Below, piece after piece: positions 42,841-51,557 of a DNA stretch of 64,000 bases. How positions within the stretch are numbered: position 1 is the first letter of the stretch; the number at the start of each line of letters is the position of its first letter. The notes beneath the pieces are model-generated. The model saw only the letters and a program-made list of their open reading frames with translations. It ran no database searches and had not been told where the DNA came from. The DNA comes from Fen-455 sp963841155 (GTDB lineage: Bacteria > Actinomycetota > Acidimicrobiia > Acidimicrobiales > Bog-793). Position numbers and translations under genes: made by a program. Location of the stretch: positions 310,001 to 374,000 of the forward strand of contig CAWJBM010000005.1 in the NCBI GenBank assembly GCA_963841155.1. The letters are read 5' to 3'.

Positions 42841-43598
42841 CGGGCCCCCGTGATGACCAGCGCATGCCGTCCGGTGTCGTTCCGGGCGCGCCACGAGAAC
42901 CAGCCCGGATCACACGCGGTGCACTGGGAATGATCGGTTGAGATCGAGACCGAACGCGCCTCGAGCGCCCTGTGCACTCCGGCACGCAAGTCGAGCGCCA
43001 GGCGGCCTGCCCGGGTCTTGGAGCGGACAGAGGGCCCATAGCGCGCCTCGAGCGGGCCGAGGTCGCTCTCGCTGAACTCGTAACACTCAGGCCCGATGCA
43101 GGCTCCGACGACCGCCACGAGGTCCGTCGCTCCCTCAGAGCCCATCGCCGTGACCGTTCGCTCCAGCACGCCCGCCAGCAAGCCGCGCCAGCCCACGTGG
43201 GCCGCTGCGACTACGCCCTGGGGACTCGCGAGGCCGACGAGGGCGCAATCGCCGGAGAAGACCGCCACGGGGGCGCCGGGCAGCGTGCTCACCAGCGCGT
43301 CACCCTCCAACCCGCAGCAGGGCTCCTCCGGGCCCAGGATCACCACCCCTGCACCGTGCGCCTGGTGCAACCAGCGCCAGCGGCCGGACGCGAGGCTCTG
43401 GCGCCGGGCCTCGAGCACTTTGACAGCAGAGCCCGAGCCCGGGCCCACGTCACCGTCGAAGACGCCGCTCAGCACGACGACCGCAGGCGTGCCCGCGATC
43501 GCGATCCGCCTAGCGGAGGAAGGACGGGACGTCGAAGTCGTCGTCGAGGTCGAGATCGTCGTCGCCAACGTCGAAGACATCGCGTCCGCGCTGGGCAC
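42837..43598 (-). CDS. pgeF: PgeF/YfiH multicopper-oxidase-like protein
   Basis: The protein has the metal-binding residues of the PgeF/YfiH family: LHQAHGAGVVIL (His), FSGDCALVGLA (Cys) and AAHVGWRGLLAGVLE (His). Relatives edit peptidoglycan precursors or cleave purine nucleosides. The start is unresolved. The open frame reaches 43598, overlapping the 3' end of ftsZ; GTG 43475 is the first usual start after ftsZ but may cut the domain. It follows ftsZ as in most actinobacterial dcw clusters. Confidence 0.88.
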   Translation of the reverse strand: MPSADAMSSTLATTISTSTTTSTSRPSSARRIAIAGTPAVVVLSGVFDGDVGPGSGSAVKVLEARRQSLASGRWRWLHQAHGAGVVILGPEEPCCGLEGDALVSTLPGAPVAVFSGDCALVGLASPQGVVAAAHVGWRGLLAGVLERTVTAMGSEGATDLVAVVGACIGPECYEFSESDLGPLEARYGPSVRSKTRAGRLALDLRAGVHRALEARSVSISTDHSQCTACDPGWFSWRARNDTGRHALVITGAR

Positions 43599-44685
43599 CG
43601 CGGTCCAGGACCGGGCCGGTCAGATCTCCTTCGCCCGGGGCGCCGCCTTGCAAATGCGAGGAAGGCCGTGGAGACCGCAGGTCTGGGGTCGTCCGTGAGG
43701 TGCTCACAGAACTCTTGCGTGGCTCCTCCGCCGCGTCGAGGCGGTCAAAACCGGCAGCGATGACCGTCACCCTCACCGTGTCGCCCAACGCGTCGTCGAT
43801 GACGTTGCCGAAGATGATGTTGGCGTCGGGATGAGCCACGTCATGGATGATCGCGGCGGCTTCATTCACCTCGAACAAGGTGAGATCACTGCCCCCGGCG
43901 ATATTGAGCAGGATCCCTCTGGCACCCTCGATCGACGCCTCCAGGAGGGGGCTCGTGATGGCGTGACGGGCTGCATTGACTGCGCGCCCCTCACCAGAGC
44001 CGGTGCCGATTCCCATGATCGCGGAGCCCGCATTGCTCATCACCATTCTCACATCGGCGAAGTCGGTGTTGATGATGCCGGGCACATTGATGAGGTCGGT
44101 GATGCCCGAGACCCCGTGGAGCAACACCTCGTCGGCCATCGAGAACGCCTCGACCATCGACGTGCGCTCGTTCGAGATCGACAGCAGGCGCTCGTTCGGG
44201 ATGACGATGAGGGTGTCCACCTTTTCGCGCAGACGTTGGATGCCCTCCTCGGCCTGGCTCGAACGGCGCCTGCCTTCGAAGGCGAACGGCCGGGTCACCA
44301 CGCCGATGGTGAGCGCGCCGAGCCCCTTGGCGCATTCCGCGATCACGGGGGCCGCACCAGTGCCCGTTCCTCCGCCCTTGCCGGCTGTGATGAAGACCAT
44401 GTCGGCGCCCTTCAAGACCTCCTCGATCTCCTCGAGGTGCTCCTCGGCCGCCAGACGCCCGATCTCCGGGTCGCTGCCGGCGCCTAGTCCGCGCGTCAAG
44501 CTGCGCCCGATGTCGAGCTTTATGTCGGCTTCGCTCATCAAGAGGGCCTGCGCATCGGTGTTGACCGCCACGAACTCGACCCCTTGCAGGCCCGCGTCGA
44601 TCATGCGGTTGACGGCGTTGACCCCCGCGCCCCCGACGCCAACAACCTTGATCACGGCGATGAAGCTCTGGCCTGGCGTGCTCAT
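43510..44685 (-). CDS. ftsZ: Cell division GTPase FtsZ
   Basis: The 391-residue protein starts at ATG 44685 after AGGAGAGGATGG. The GTPase core has KVVGVGGAGVNAVNRMIDAG, the tubulin signature AGKGGGTGTGAAPVIAECA and NTDFADVRMVMSNAGSAIMG (T7 loop region). A 70-residue variable linker follows, and a short C-terminal peptide ending DDDFDVPSFLR, the probable SepF-binding tail. It polymerises into the Z ring. A 221-bp gap to ftsQ may hold a separate promoter; I see no clear one. Confidence 0.97.
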   Translation of the reverse strand: MSTPGQSFIAVIKVVGVGGAGVNAVNRMIDAGLQGVEFVAVNTDAQALLMSEADIKLDIGRSLTRGLGAGSDPEIGRLAAEEHLEEIEEVLKGADMVFITAGKGGGTGTGAAPVIAECAKGLGALTIGVVTRPFAFEGRRRSSQAEEGIQRLREKVDTLIVIPNERLLSISNERTSMVEAFSMADEVLLHGVSGITDLINVPGIINTDFADVRMVMSNAGSAIMGIGTGSGEGRAVNAARHAITSPLLEASIEGARGILLNIAGGSDLTLFEVNEAAAIIHDVAHPDANIIFGNVIDDALGDTVRVTVIAAGFDRLDAAEEPRKSSVSTSRTTPDLRSPRPSSHLQGGAPGEGDLTGPVLDRGAQRGRDVFDVGDDDLDLDDDFDVPSFLR

Positions 44686-44906
44686 CCGCGCTCCATCCTC
44701 TCCTGAGTACCAGTTGGGTGATCCCCGAGTGGCAATTAGGCGAGCCTGGTTGGCTTCCGAGTGGCTTGGAGCGGTCACGAACACTTGCTCTTCGCCTTTC
44801 CAACCGGAGAGCAGCTCCGCCGACCCGCGGTTACCGCTGGTCAGCGTCGCACACTACCCCGGCGACCTCGACCACCCCTTCAGCACCGGTCTCGTCGCGG
44901 GCAATC

Positions 44907-45695
44907 TCAGCCATCACCCTTACCATGAACGTTAGAGGGGCTGACCAGGGGGGTCAAGACCGGGGCGGCTGCGACCCTCAGGTCGATCCCACCGATACCG
45001 GTCAGATCGACCCGGCGGAGCACGGTCGCGAGAGAAACGAACTTCTGGGCGAGCGCTTCGTCGTCGCCCACGATCGCCTTCAATCCGCCGTCGAGACGCA
45101 GGACGACACCGTCGGCGCCCGAAGCGACGATCTCCTGCAACCGCGCCAAGAGCGACACGGGAAGCTCGGCGGCTGCGGCGAGCAATGGTCGAGCCGAAGC
45201 TCCGAGCGAGCTGCCCGGCAACCCGGGGACTTCCGGCGCGGCGATGAGGGGAAGCGTCAGAGGCCGCGACTCCTGGTCTTTCAGGACACGACCGGTTGAG
45301 TCGAGGAGTGCGTAGCCTCCCGTCGGGAGAACAGCCGTCGCGACCGGTATCCGTTCGACGACGGCGATCGCGACCGTCGAGGGCCAGTCGAGGTGCACCG
45401 CCGCCGTGGCCACCCATGGGAGCCGTTCCACGCGGTGCTCCATGGTCGCGGTGTCGAGGTCGATGAGAGGAGGCTTCCGGTCCAGACCGGTGGCCTCCAG
45501 GATCTCGCCTCTCGTGGTTTGGACGTCTCCGACGATCACGACTGTCCGTGCACTCAACAGCGACGAGTGCAAGAGGGTCACCGCGCCGGCCGTGAGGCCC
45601 GCGGCGAGGAACACCCCGAGCAGGGCGCTGAGACGGCGGCGGCCGCGCTGGCGCTCCACCCGCACGCGCCTGGCTTGAATCCTCGGATCGGTCAT
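44907..45695 (-). CDS. ftsQ: Cell division protein FtsQ/DivIB
   Basis: This 262-residue bitopic protein has a basic cytoplasmic N-terminus (PRIQARRVRVERQRGRRRL). One membrane helix (about 25-45) follows. The POTRA domain begins SARTVVIVGDVQTTRGEILE and continues LPWVATAAVHLDWPSTVAIA. It bridges FtsL/FtsB-type proteins and FtsI/FtsW at the septum. It overlaps murB by 4 bp. Confidence 0.93.
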   Translation of the reverse strand: MTDPRIQARRVRVERQRGRRRLSALLGVFLAAGLTAGAVTLLHSSLLSARTVVIVGDVQTTRGEILEATGLDRKPPLIDLDTATMEHRVERLPWVATAAVHLDWPSTVAIAVVERIPVATAVLPTGGYALLDSTGRVLKDQESRPLTLPLIAAPEVPGLPGSSLGASARPLLAAAAELPVSLLARLQEIVASGADGVVLRLDGGLKAIVGDDEALAQKFVSLATVLRRVDLTGIGGIDLRVAAAPVLTPLVSPSNVHGKGDG

Positions 45696-46627
45696 GACCC
45701 CTCCTCGAATCCGACAAGACGCAGCTCGGTGCTCAGTTCGACTCCCAGCCGCCCGGCAACAAGCGCGCGCACCTCGTCGATGACCCGTCTCACGTCGTCG
45801 GCCGATCCGCCGGGATCGGCTTGGATGAAGTTGGCGTGCCGGTCGGACACCGCGGCAGAGCCGATACGAAAGCCCTTCAGTCCGGCCTCCTCGACCAGGC
45901 GTCCGGCCGCGTCACCCGGCGGGTTGGTGAACACCGAGCCTGCGTTCTGGCCTCCGGGCTGGTGTTGGCGCCGCCAGCGCACGATCTCGTCGATCCGGGC
46001 GGCCGACAAAGCGGCGTCACCGTGATCGAGCTGGTACGACGCCTCGGTGACGACCTCGTAGGGACCGATCGACGAGTGCCGGTACGAGAGATCCAGAGCA
46101 CTTGCCGCGACGAGCCGCTCGGCTCCTCCCCGAAGGCTGACGATCCGGCACGCGACCAGGCGATCCGAGGTCTGTGCGCCGTGCCCGCCTGCGTTCATCC
46201 TGACCGCGCCTCCGACCGATCCCGGTATCCCGACCGCCCACTCCAGTCCGGTCAGACCGGCCGCGGCGGTTCGTCGCGCCAGAACCGGATAGGCGGCCGC
46301 GCCGCCCGCCCTCACGAGATCGGCCTCGAGCTCGATCCTGGCGAAGCCGTCGGCGAGCCGCACACACAAACCGGCGAAGCCGCCGTCGGCGACGAGGACG
46401 TTCGACCCCTTCCCGAGCACCAGGACCGCGATCCCGGTCGCGCTGACGGCCGCGGCCAGACGCTCGAGGTCCGCGACGGTGGCCGGTTCGGAGAACAGCG
46501 CTGCTCGGCCGCCGACACGGTAGGTGGTCAGCTCGCCGATCGGACGGTCGCGTTCAGCCAACGGGCCGAGCAGCTCGGCGGCGTGTGCGATCGCGGCCCA
46601 GGCCTGGTCGCGGGGGACTTCGCTCAT
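45692..46627 (-). CDS. murB: UDP-N-acetylenolpyruvoylglucosamine reductase
   Basis: The 311-residue FAD enzyme has YRVGGRAALFSEPATVADL, VLGKGSNVLVADGGFAGL, GIPGSVGGAVRMNAGGHGAQ and QPGGQNAGSVFTNPPGDAAG (catalytic Ser in AGSVF). It reduces enolpyruvyl-UDP-GlcNAc to UDP-MurNAc with NADPH. It overlaps murC and ftsQ by 4 bp each, so this part of the cluster is translationally coupled. Confidence 0.96.
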   Translation of the reverse strand: MSEVPRDQAWAAIAHAAELLGPLAERDRPIGELTTYRVGGRAALFSEPATVADLERLAAAVSATGIAVLVLGKGSNVLVADGGFAGLCVRLADGFARIELEADLVRAGGAAAYPVLARRTAAAGLTGLEWAVGIPGSVGGAVRMNAGGHGAQTSDRLVACRIVSLRGGAERLVAASALDLSYRHSSIGPYEVVTEASYQLDHGDAALSAARIDEIVRWRRQHQPGGQNAGSVFTNPPGDAAGRLVEEAGLKGFRIGSAAVSDRHANFIQADPGGSADDVRRVIDEVRALVAGRLGVELSTELRLVGFEEGS

Positions 46628-48006
46628 CGGTTACGGCTCTCGCCGAGCTCGGCGACGAGGTTCGTCAGGTCGCCCGCCGCGAGCGTGAGGCAGAGATCGC
46701 CCGGGCGCAGGTTCGTGCGCAGGTAGGCGACAACATCATCGCGTCTGGGCACGTACACCGCCCGAGCTCGAGGGTGGGCTCGGACTATCGCGTCCAGCAC
46801 AAGCTTGCCCGACACGCCCGGGCGCGGCAGCTCGCCCGCTGCGTAGACCTCCGTCACAGCGACGAGGTCCGCGCCCTCGAAGGCGTCCGCGAACTCAGGC
46901 GCCAACATCGCGACCCGCGAGTAGCGATGGGGCTGGAAGACGCACACGATCCGCCCGAAGCCGCCACCTCGGGCTGCGTCCAGCGCGGCGCGCACCTCGC
47001 CGGGCAGATGGGCGTAGTCGTCGACGAAGGTGACACCGCCGATGTCGCCTCGGAACTCGAAGCGCCGTGCGACACCGGCAAAGCGGGCGAGCGCCCGCCG
47101 GGCATGTTCCGGGTCGACCCCGAGCTCGAGAGCAGCCGACACGGCGGCAGCCGCGTTGCGCGCGTTGTGGACACCGGGCACGGGCAGCTCGAAGACGCCG
47201 ATGCTCTCGCCGGAACGGAGAAGCTCGAAACGAAGGTGGTTGCGCCCGGACTCGACTCCCACTATCCGCACCTCTGCGCCCGCCGAGCAGCCGTAGGTGA
47301 CCGCCGACGCCGGTGCCAGGCACGCCGCGACCGGGTCGTCGGCGCAGACTATCGCCGAGCCAAGCTGTCCGAGGAAGACCCTGAACGCCGCCTTCAGCTC
47401 CTCGAAGGACCCGTAGTGCTCGAGGTGGTCGGGTTCCACGCTGGTCACGATCCCCAGCTCAGGCGCCATGTGCAGGAACGTCCCATCGCTCTCGTCGGCT
47501 TCGACGACGAGAAGCTCACCCACGTCCCAGGCCGCGTTCGTCCCGATCTCGTTCACCTCGCCGCCGATGATGAAGCTCGGGTGCAAGCCGGCCTCGACGA
47601 GCACCAGGGCGAGCATCGACGATGTCGTGGTCTTGCCGTGGGTGCCCGCGACCGCGACCGTCCTGCGCAGCGCCACGATCGCCTCCAGCATCGCAGCACG
47701 TGACAGCACCGGGATCCCGAGGCGCCGGGCTTGTGCGATCTCGACGTTGCGCTCGGACACCGCCGTCGAGTACGTCAGCGCGTCGGCCCCGACGACATTT
47801 TCCGGCCGATGGCCGATGCGGACCTCGACGCCGCAAGCGCGCAGGTGCTCCAGCGAGCGCGAAGGCTTGATGTCGCTGCCGGTGGTGTGGTGGCCCATTG
47901 CCGCGAGCACCGCCGCGATCGCGCTCATGCCTGCGCCTCCCGCCCCGACAACGTGAAGACGAAGGGGCGCGCTGAGGTCGATCTCCGGTCCGCCAGACGT
48001 GCTCAC
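46624..48006 (-). CDS. murC: UDP-MurNAc:L-alanine ligase
   Basis: The 460-residue Mur ligase has an N-terminal nucleotide-binding domain (LHVVGAGGAGMSAIAAVLAA), ATP-loop VAGTHGKTTTSSMLALVLVE, a central domain with EADESDGTFLHMAPELGIV and a C-terminal domain with FVDDYAHLPGEVRAALDAAR. It adds the first stem amino acid. It overlaps murG and murB by 4 bp. Confidence 0.96.
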   Translation of the reverse strand: MSTSGGPEIDLSAPLRLHVVGAGGAGMSAIAAVLAAMGHHTTGSDIKPSRSLEHLRACGVEVRIGHRPENVVGADALTYSTAVSERNVEIAQARRLGIPVLSRAAMLEAIVALRRTVAVAGTHGKTTTSSMLALVLVEAGLHPSFIIGGEVNEIGTNAAWDVGELLVVEADESDGTFLHMAPELGIVTSVEPDHLEHYGSFEELKAAFRVFLGQLGSAIVCADDPVAACLAPASAVTYGCSAGAEVRIVGVESGRNHLRFELLRSGESIGVFELPVPGVHNARNAAAAVSAALELGVDPEHARRALARFAGVARRFEFRGDIGGVTFVDDYAHLPGEVRAALDAARGGGFGRIVCVFQPHRYSRVAMLAPEFADAFEGADLVAVTEVYAAGELPRPGVSGKLVLDAIVRAHPRARAVYVPRRDDVVAYLRTNLRPGDLCLTLAAGDLTNLVAELGESRNR

Positions 48007-49163
48007 GCCGACACCTCCGATACTGACTCGACAAGCGCAGCCACTCGCTCGGACGCGTCTCGGTGACCTGCCGCGGCGGCAGCTGAGCCCATGGCCGCGA
48101 GGCGTTCCGGGTCAGAGAGCAGCGCCTCGACGATCTCCTCCAGCCTCTCTGCTGAGCAGTCGGCGTCGGGCAGCAACGTGGCCGCCCCGACCCGGGTGAG
48201 CGCCTCGGCGTTGCGTGTCTGGTGGTCGTTCGGCGCGCCGGGCAACGGGACCAGAGCGCTGGGCGTCCCGATCGCCGCCAGCTCGGCCACCGTCGAGGCC
48301 CCTGCCCTGCAGACAGCGAAGTCGCAGGCGGCAAGCAGGGCCGGCATGTGCCGCTCATAGCCGACGAGGCGATAGTCAAGACCTTTCTCCGGCGAGGCCT
48401 GCGGGCCGAGGCCCAGTTCAACGGACTCGCGCTCGATGCCCGCAAGGTTCCGCTCGCCGGTCACGTGGTAGATCGTGACATCGTTGCGCGACGCCCAGGC
48501 CCTCGCGAGCCCGAGTGCCGCGTCGTTGAGGCGGCGAGCACCCAGTGAACCACCCTCGACAGCGAGGAGGAAACGTCCGGCGGGCACCCCGAGGACGGCT
48601 CGGGCAGTGTCGCGCCCTTGCCGGGTGCGGTCCGTGACAAGGACCGCGCTGCGCAGCGGTGCCCCCGTCACGACTTGATTCGGGAGCGAGGTCCCCTCGA
48701 ACGCGACCGCACACTTGCGGGCGAAGCGCGCAACCAGCCGATTCGAAGCGCCGGCAACCGCGTCACAGCTCACGACGACAAGGGGCACCCGCAACACGAT
48801 TGCAGCGACGGCACAGGGGAGGCCCGCGTAGCCCCCGACGGTGACCACGACGCGCGGCCGTCGTCGCACGACAATCGCCAACGCCAGAACGAAGGCAACC
48901 AACAGCCCGCAGACAGCGCCGACGTTCTCGGGTGTGAGGCGCCGTTGGATGCCTCTGCCGGGCAGAAGGGCCACTTCGAAGCCCGCCTCGGGCACCAGCC
49001 GGCCTTCCATGCCGCGCCGCGAGCCGACGTAGAGGATCGTCGCCAGCTCGTGGCCGCGGGCCACCAGCGCCTCGCCGATCGCCAGCGCGGGCTGCACGTG
49101 TCCGGCAGTTCCGCCACCGGTGACGAGCGCGAAGGCGCGTGGCGTGGGGTGCCGGGACAGCAT
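48003..49163 (-). CDS. murG: MurG glycosyltransferase (lipid II synthase)
   Basis: From ATG 49163 (or GTG 49169) the 386-residue enzyme has ALVTGGGTAGHVQPALAIGE, VGGYAGLPCAVAAIVLRVPL, LAVEGGSLGARRLNDAALG and CRAGASTVAELAAIGTPSAL. The first loop reads GGTAGH where most have GGTGGH. It adds GlcNAc to lipid I at the membrane's inner face. It starts 16 bp after ftsW and overlaps murC by 4 bp. Confidence 0.95.
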   Translation of the reverse strand: MLSRHPTPRAFALVTGGGTAGHVQPALAIGEALVARGHELATILYVGSRRGMEGRLVPEAGFEVALLPGRGIQRRLTPENVGAVCGLLVAFVLALAIVVRRRPRVVVTVGGYAGLPCAVAAIVLRVPLVVVSCDAVAGASNRLVARFARKCAVAFEGTSLPNQVVTGAPLRSAVLVTDRTRQGRDTARAVLGVPAGRFLLAVEGGSLGARRLNDAALGLARAWASRNDVTIYHVTGERNLAGIERESVELGLGPQASPEKGLDYRLVGYERHMPALLAACDFAVCRAGASTVAELAAIGTPSALVPLPGAPNDHQTRNAEALTRVGAATLLPDADCSAERLEEIVEALLSDPERLAAMGSAAAAAGHRDASERVAALVESVSEVSA

Positions 49164-49179
49164 CGTCACGCGCCCATGC

Positions 49180-50433
49180 TCACGCCGGCTCTGCCCGCGA
49201 CCGGCGCCGCGAAGGCGGCCCGGACGCGTTGGGGTGCGCCGACACCGCAAGCGGCGAGAGCCTCGCTCGAGGTGACGATCGTCCCGCCGCCGACGCCGGC
49301 TGGCGTCGCGCTATCCCGAACAGCAGCCCGACTGCGATCAGGGCGACGACCAGAGATGAGCCGCCGTAAGAGATGAACGGGAGGGGGATGCCTGTCACCG
49401 GCAGCGCGTCGACGACGCCGCCGATGTTGATCACCGCCTGCGCCAGCACCCAACAGGTGACCCCGACCGCGACGAAACGTGCGAACGGGTCCCGCTCGCG
49501 CGCCGCGATCCGGAAGCCTGCCCAGCCCAGGCCGGCGAAGAGCGCGAGGACGATGAGAGCTCCCACGAGACCGAGGTTGCCGGCGATGACGGCGAAGACG
49601 AAGTCGGTATGCGCATTCGGGAGGAACCCCCAGGGCGTGACCGAGCCCCCGACGCCACTTCCCGTAACACCGCCGAGCCCGAGCGTGGCAAGCGACTGCA
49701 CAACCTGGTAGCCGCTTGTCGAAGCATGGGCGAACGGGTTGACGAACGACAGCAGGCGGTCGCGCCGGTAACTGGCCGAGAACGCCAGCACGGCGCCGAA
49801 CGCACAGACCGAGGCGCCCGAGGCCGCCAGGACCGGGAGCCGGACGCCGGCTGCAAAGAGCAGCGAGAAGGTGATGCAGCAGAGCACGACGGCCGTGCCG
49901 AGGTCCGGCTGCTTGACGATGAGGACGGCTGCCACGACCATGAACACCAGCAGCGGCCGAACCATGGCGTTCCACTGGTCCCGGCGCTTGGCGCGACGTG
50001 CGAGCAGGTCGGCGGCGAAGACCACCGTGGCCAGCTTCATCAGCTCGGAGGGCTGGAGCTGTATCGGGCCGATGCCGATCCACCGGCTCGAGCCCCCGGC
50101 GAAGTGGCCGATCCCGGGTACGAACACGACGACCAAGAGCGCGAGCGTGAACAGAGGAAGCACAAAGCGAAGTTTCCTTACGATGCCGACAGGCGTGCGA
50201 CTCGCGACCACAGCGGCGGTCACGCCGATAGCCATGTAGATCGACTGGCGGACCACGTACGACCACGGCGAGCCCCCTGCCATGATCGCTCCCGGGGCCG
50301 AAGCGGACAATACGATCGGAAGACCGAGGAGGCAGAGACCGGCCACCGAGGCGAGCAGCACTTTGGCCTCGAGGCTGAGATGGACGGTTCTTCGCGCACG
50401 CGCCGGGCGGGCGCCACCTTTGATCAGCTTCAT
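49180..50433 (-). CDS. ftsW: SEDS peptidoglycan glycosyltransferase FtsW
   Basis: The protein has about ten membrane helices and SEDS landmarks: SRWIGIGPIQLQPSELMKLA, KQPDLGTAVVLCCITFSLL, GFLPNAHTDFVFAVIAGNLG and TGIPLPFISYGGSSLVVALI. It polymerises lipid II at the septum with FtsI. ATG 50433 is a family-like start; a GTG at 50526 overlapping the mraY stop (GTGA) would add 31 residues. A disordered basic tail of about 40 residues ends the protein. No murD precedes it, unlike most clusters. Confidence 0.95.
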   Translation of the reverse strand: MKLIKGGARPARARRTVHLSLEAKVLLASVAGLCLLGLPIVLSASAPGAIMAGGSPWSYVVRQSIYMAIGVTAAVVASRTPVGIVRKLRFVLPLFTLALLVVVFVPGIGHFAGGSSRWIGIGPIQLQPSELMKLATVVFAADLLARRAKRRDQWNAMVRPLLVFMVVAAVLIVKQPDLGTAVVLCCITFSLLFAAGVRLPVLAASGASVCAFGAVLAFSASYRRDRLLSFVNPFAHASTSGYQVVQSLATLGLGGVTGSGVGGSVTPWGFLPNAHTDFVFAVIAGNLGLVGALIVLALFAGLGWAGFRIAARERDPFARFVAVGVTCWVLAQAVINIGGVVDALPVTGIPLPFISYGGSSLVVALIAVGLLFGIARRQPASAAGRSSPRARLSPLAVSAHPNASGPPSRRRSRAEPA

Positions 50434-50522
50434 GGTGCCGCGCGTCTCGCCTGCCTCGCGCCTGCGCCCGCCGGCGCCGGTGTGACCGGGCGCGGTTGCG
50501 GCGCGGGCCCCAGCCGGCCGGG

Positions 50523-51557
50523 TCACTTGAGCGACCCCGCCGAGAGGAAGTCCGCGTAGAACAGGCCCACGCCGAGAGCCACGCAGAGACCGGAGAAGAT
50601 CCAGAAGCGGACCGTGACGGTCGTCTCCGGCCACCCCTTCAGCTCGAAGTGGTGGTGCAACGGTGCCATGAGGAACACGCGCCGGTTGAAGACCCTGAAG
50701 CTGATCACCTGGATCACCACCGACATCGTCACGATGACGAACAGCCCGCCGACGATCGGCAGCAGCAGCTGCACGTTCATCGAGAGCGCGAGACAGGCAA
50801 GGCCGGTCCCTATGGCCAGCGAGCCCGTGTCACCCATGATGATCCGGGCCGGCGCGGCGTTCCACCACAGAAAGCCGACACACGCGCCGCACATTGACAT
50901 CGCAACCAGGGCGAGGTCGAGCGCGCTGCGCACCGCGTAGATGCCCGGGTGCCGGTACTGCACGAAGCCGACCAGGGCGAGGAACCCGCACACGAAGGCC
51001 GCGGAGCCTGCCGCGAGCCCGTCGAGGCCATCGGTCAGGTTCACCGAGTTGGCCGTCCCGAAGATGATCAAGGTGCCCCAGATCACCCAGACGACCGCGC
51101 CGAGCTCGACTCCCGGAAGGTCGTAGCGGGTGTACGAGAGAGTGGTGTGGACCCCACCCCAGTGGATCTCCGCGACGCAGAACAGGATGGCGACCAAGAC
51201 GAGCCCCATGGTCTTCCACCGTTTGTTGAGCCCGAGCGAGCGCCGCCTGCTCACCTTGATCCAGTCGTCGGTGGCGCCGACGGCGCCCGCGACGACGATC
51301 GCGCCCAGCACGAGCCATGCCGGCCGGGTGAACGGAGCGGAGGTGCCGACGTGGCCGAGGAAGTAGCCGGCCACCACCGCGACGAGGATGGCGATGCCGC
51401 CCATCGTCGGGGTGCCGGCCTTCAATGTGTGGTGGGCCGGTCCGTCGACGCGGATCTGCTGGCCTATCCGCCAGCGGACGAGCCAGCGCAGCAGTATCGG
51501 CGTCCCGAAGCCGGCCACCAGTATCGACACTGCGCCTGCTGACAGCAGAGGGATCAT
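50523..51557 (-). CDS. mraY: Phospho-MurNAc-pentapeptide transferase
   Basis: The 344-residue membrane enzyme has ten hydrophobic helices and the catalytic motifs GATDDWIKVSRRRSLGL, ANSVNLTDGLDGLAAGSAAF, IMGDTGSLAIG and APLHHHFELKGW. It makes lipid I. Its start overlaps the murE stop by 4 bp, so no murF lies between, as would be usual. Confidence 0.96.
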   Translation of the reverse strand: MIPLLSAGAVSILVAGFGTPILLRWLVRWRIGQQIRVDGPAHHTLKAGTPTMGGIAILVAVVAGYFLGHVGTSAPFTRPAWLVLGAIVVAGAVGATDDWIKVSRRRSLGLNKRWKTMGLVLVAILFCVAEIHWGGVHTTLSYTRYDLPGVELGAVVWVIWGTLIIFGTANSVNLTDGLDGLAAGSAAFVCGFLALVGFVQYRHPGIYAVRSALDLALVAMSMCGACVGFLWWNAAPARIIMGDTGSLAIGTGLACLALSMNVQLLLPIVGGLFVIVTMSVVIQVISFRVFNRRVFLMAPLHHHFELKGWPETTVTVRFWIFSGLCVALGVGLFYADFLSAGSLK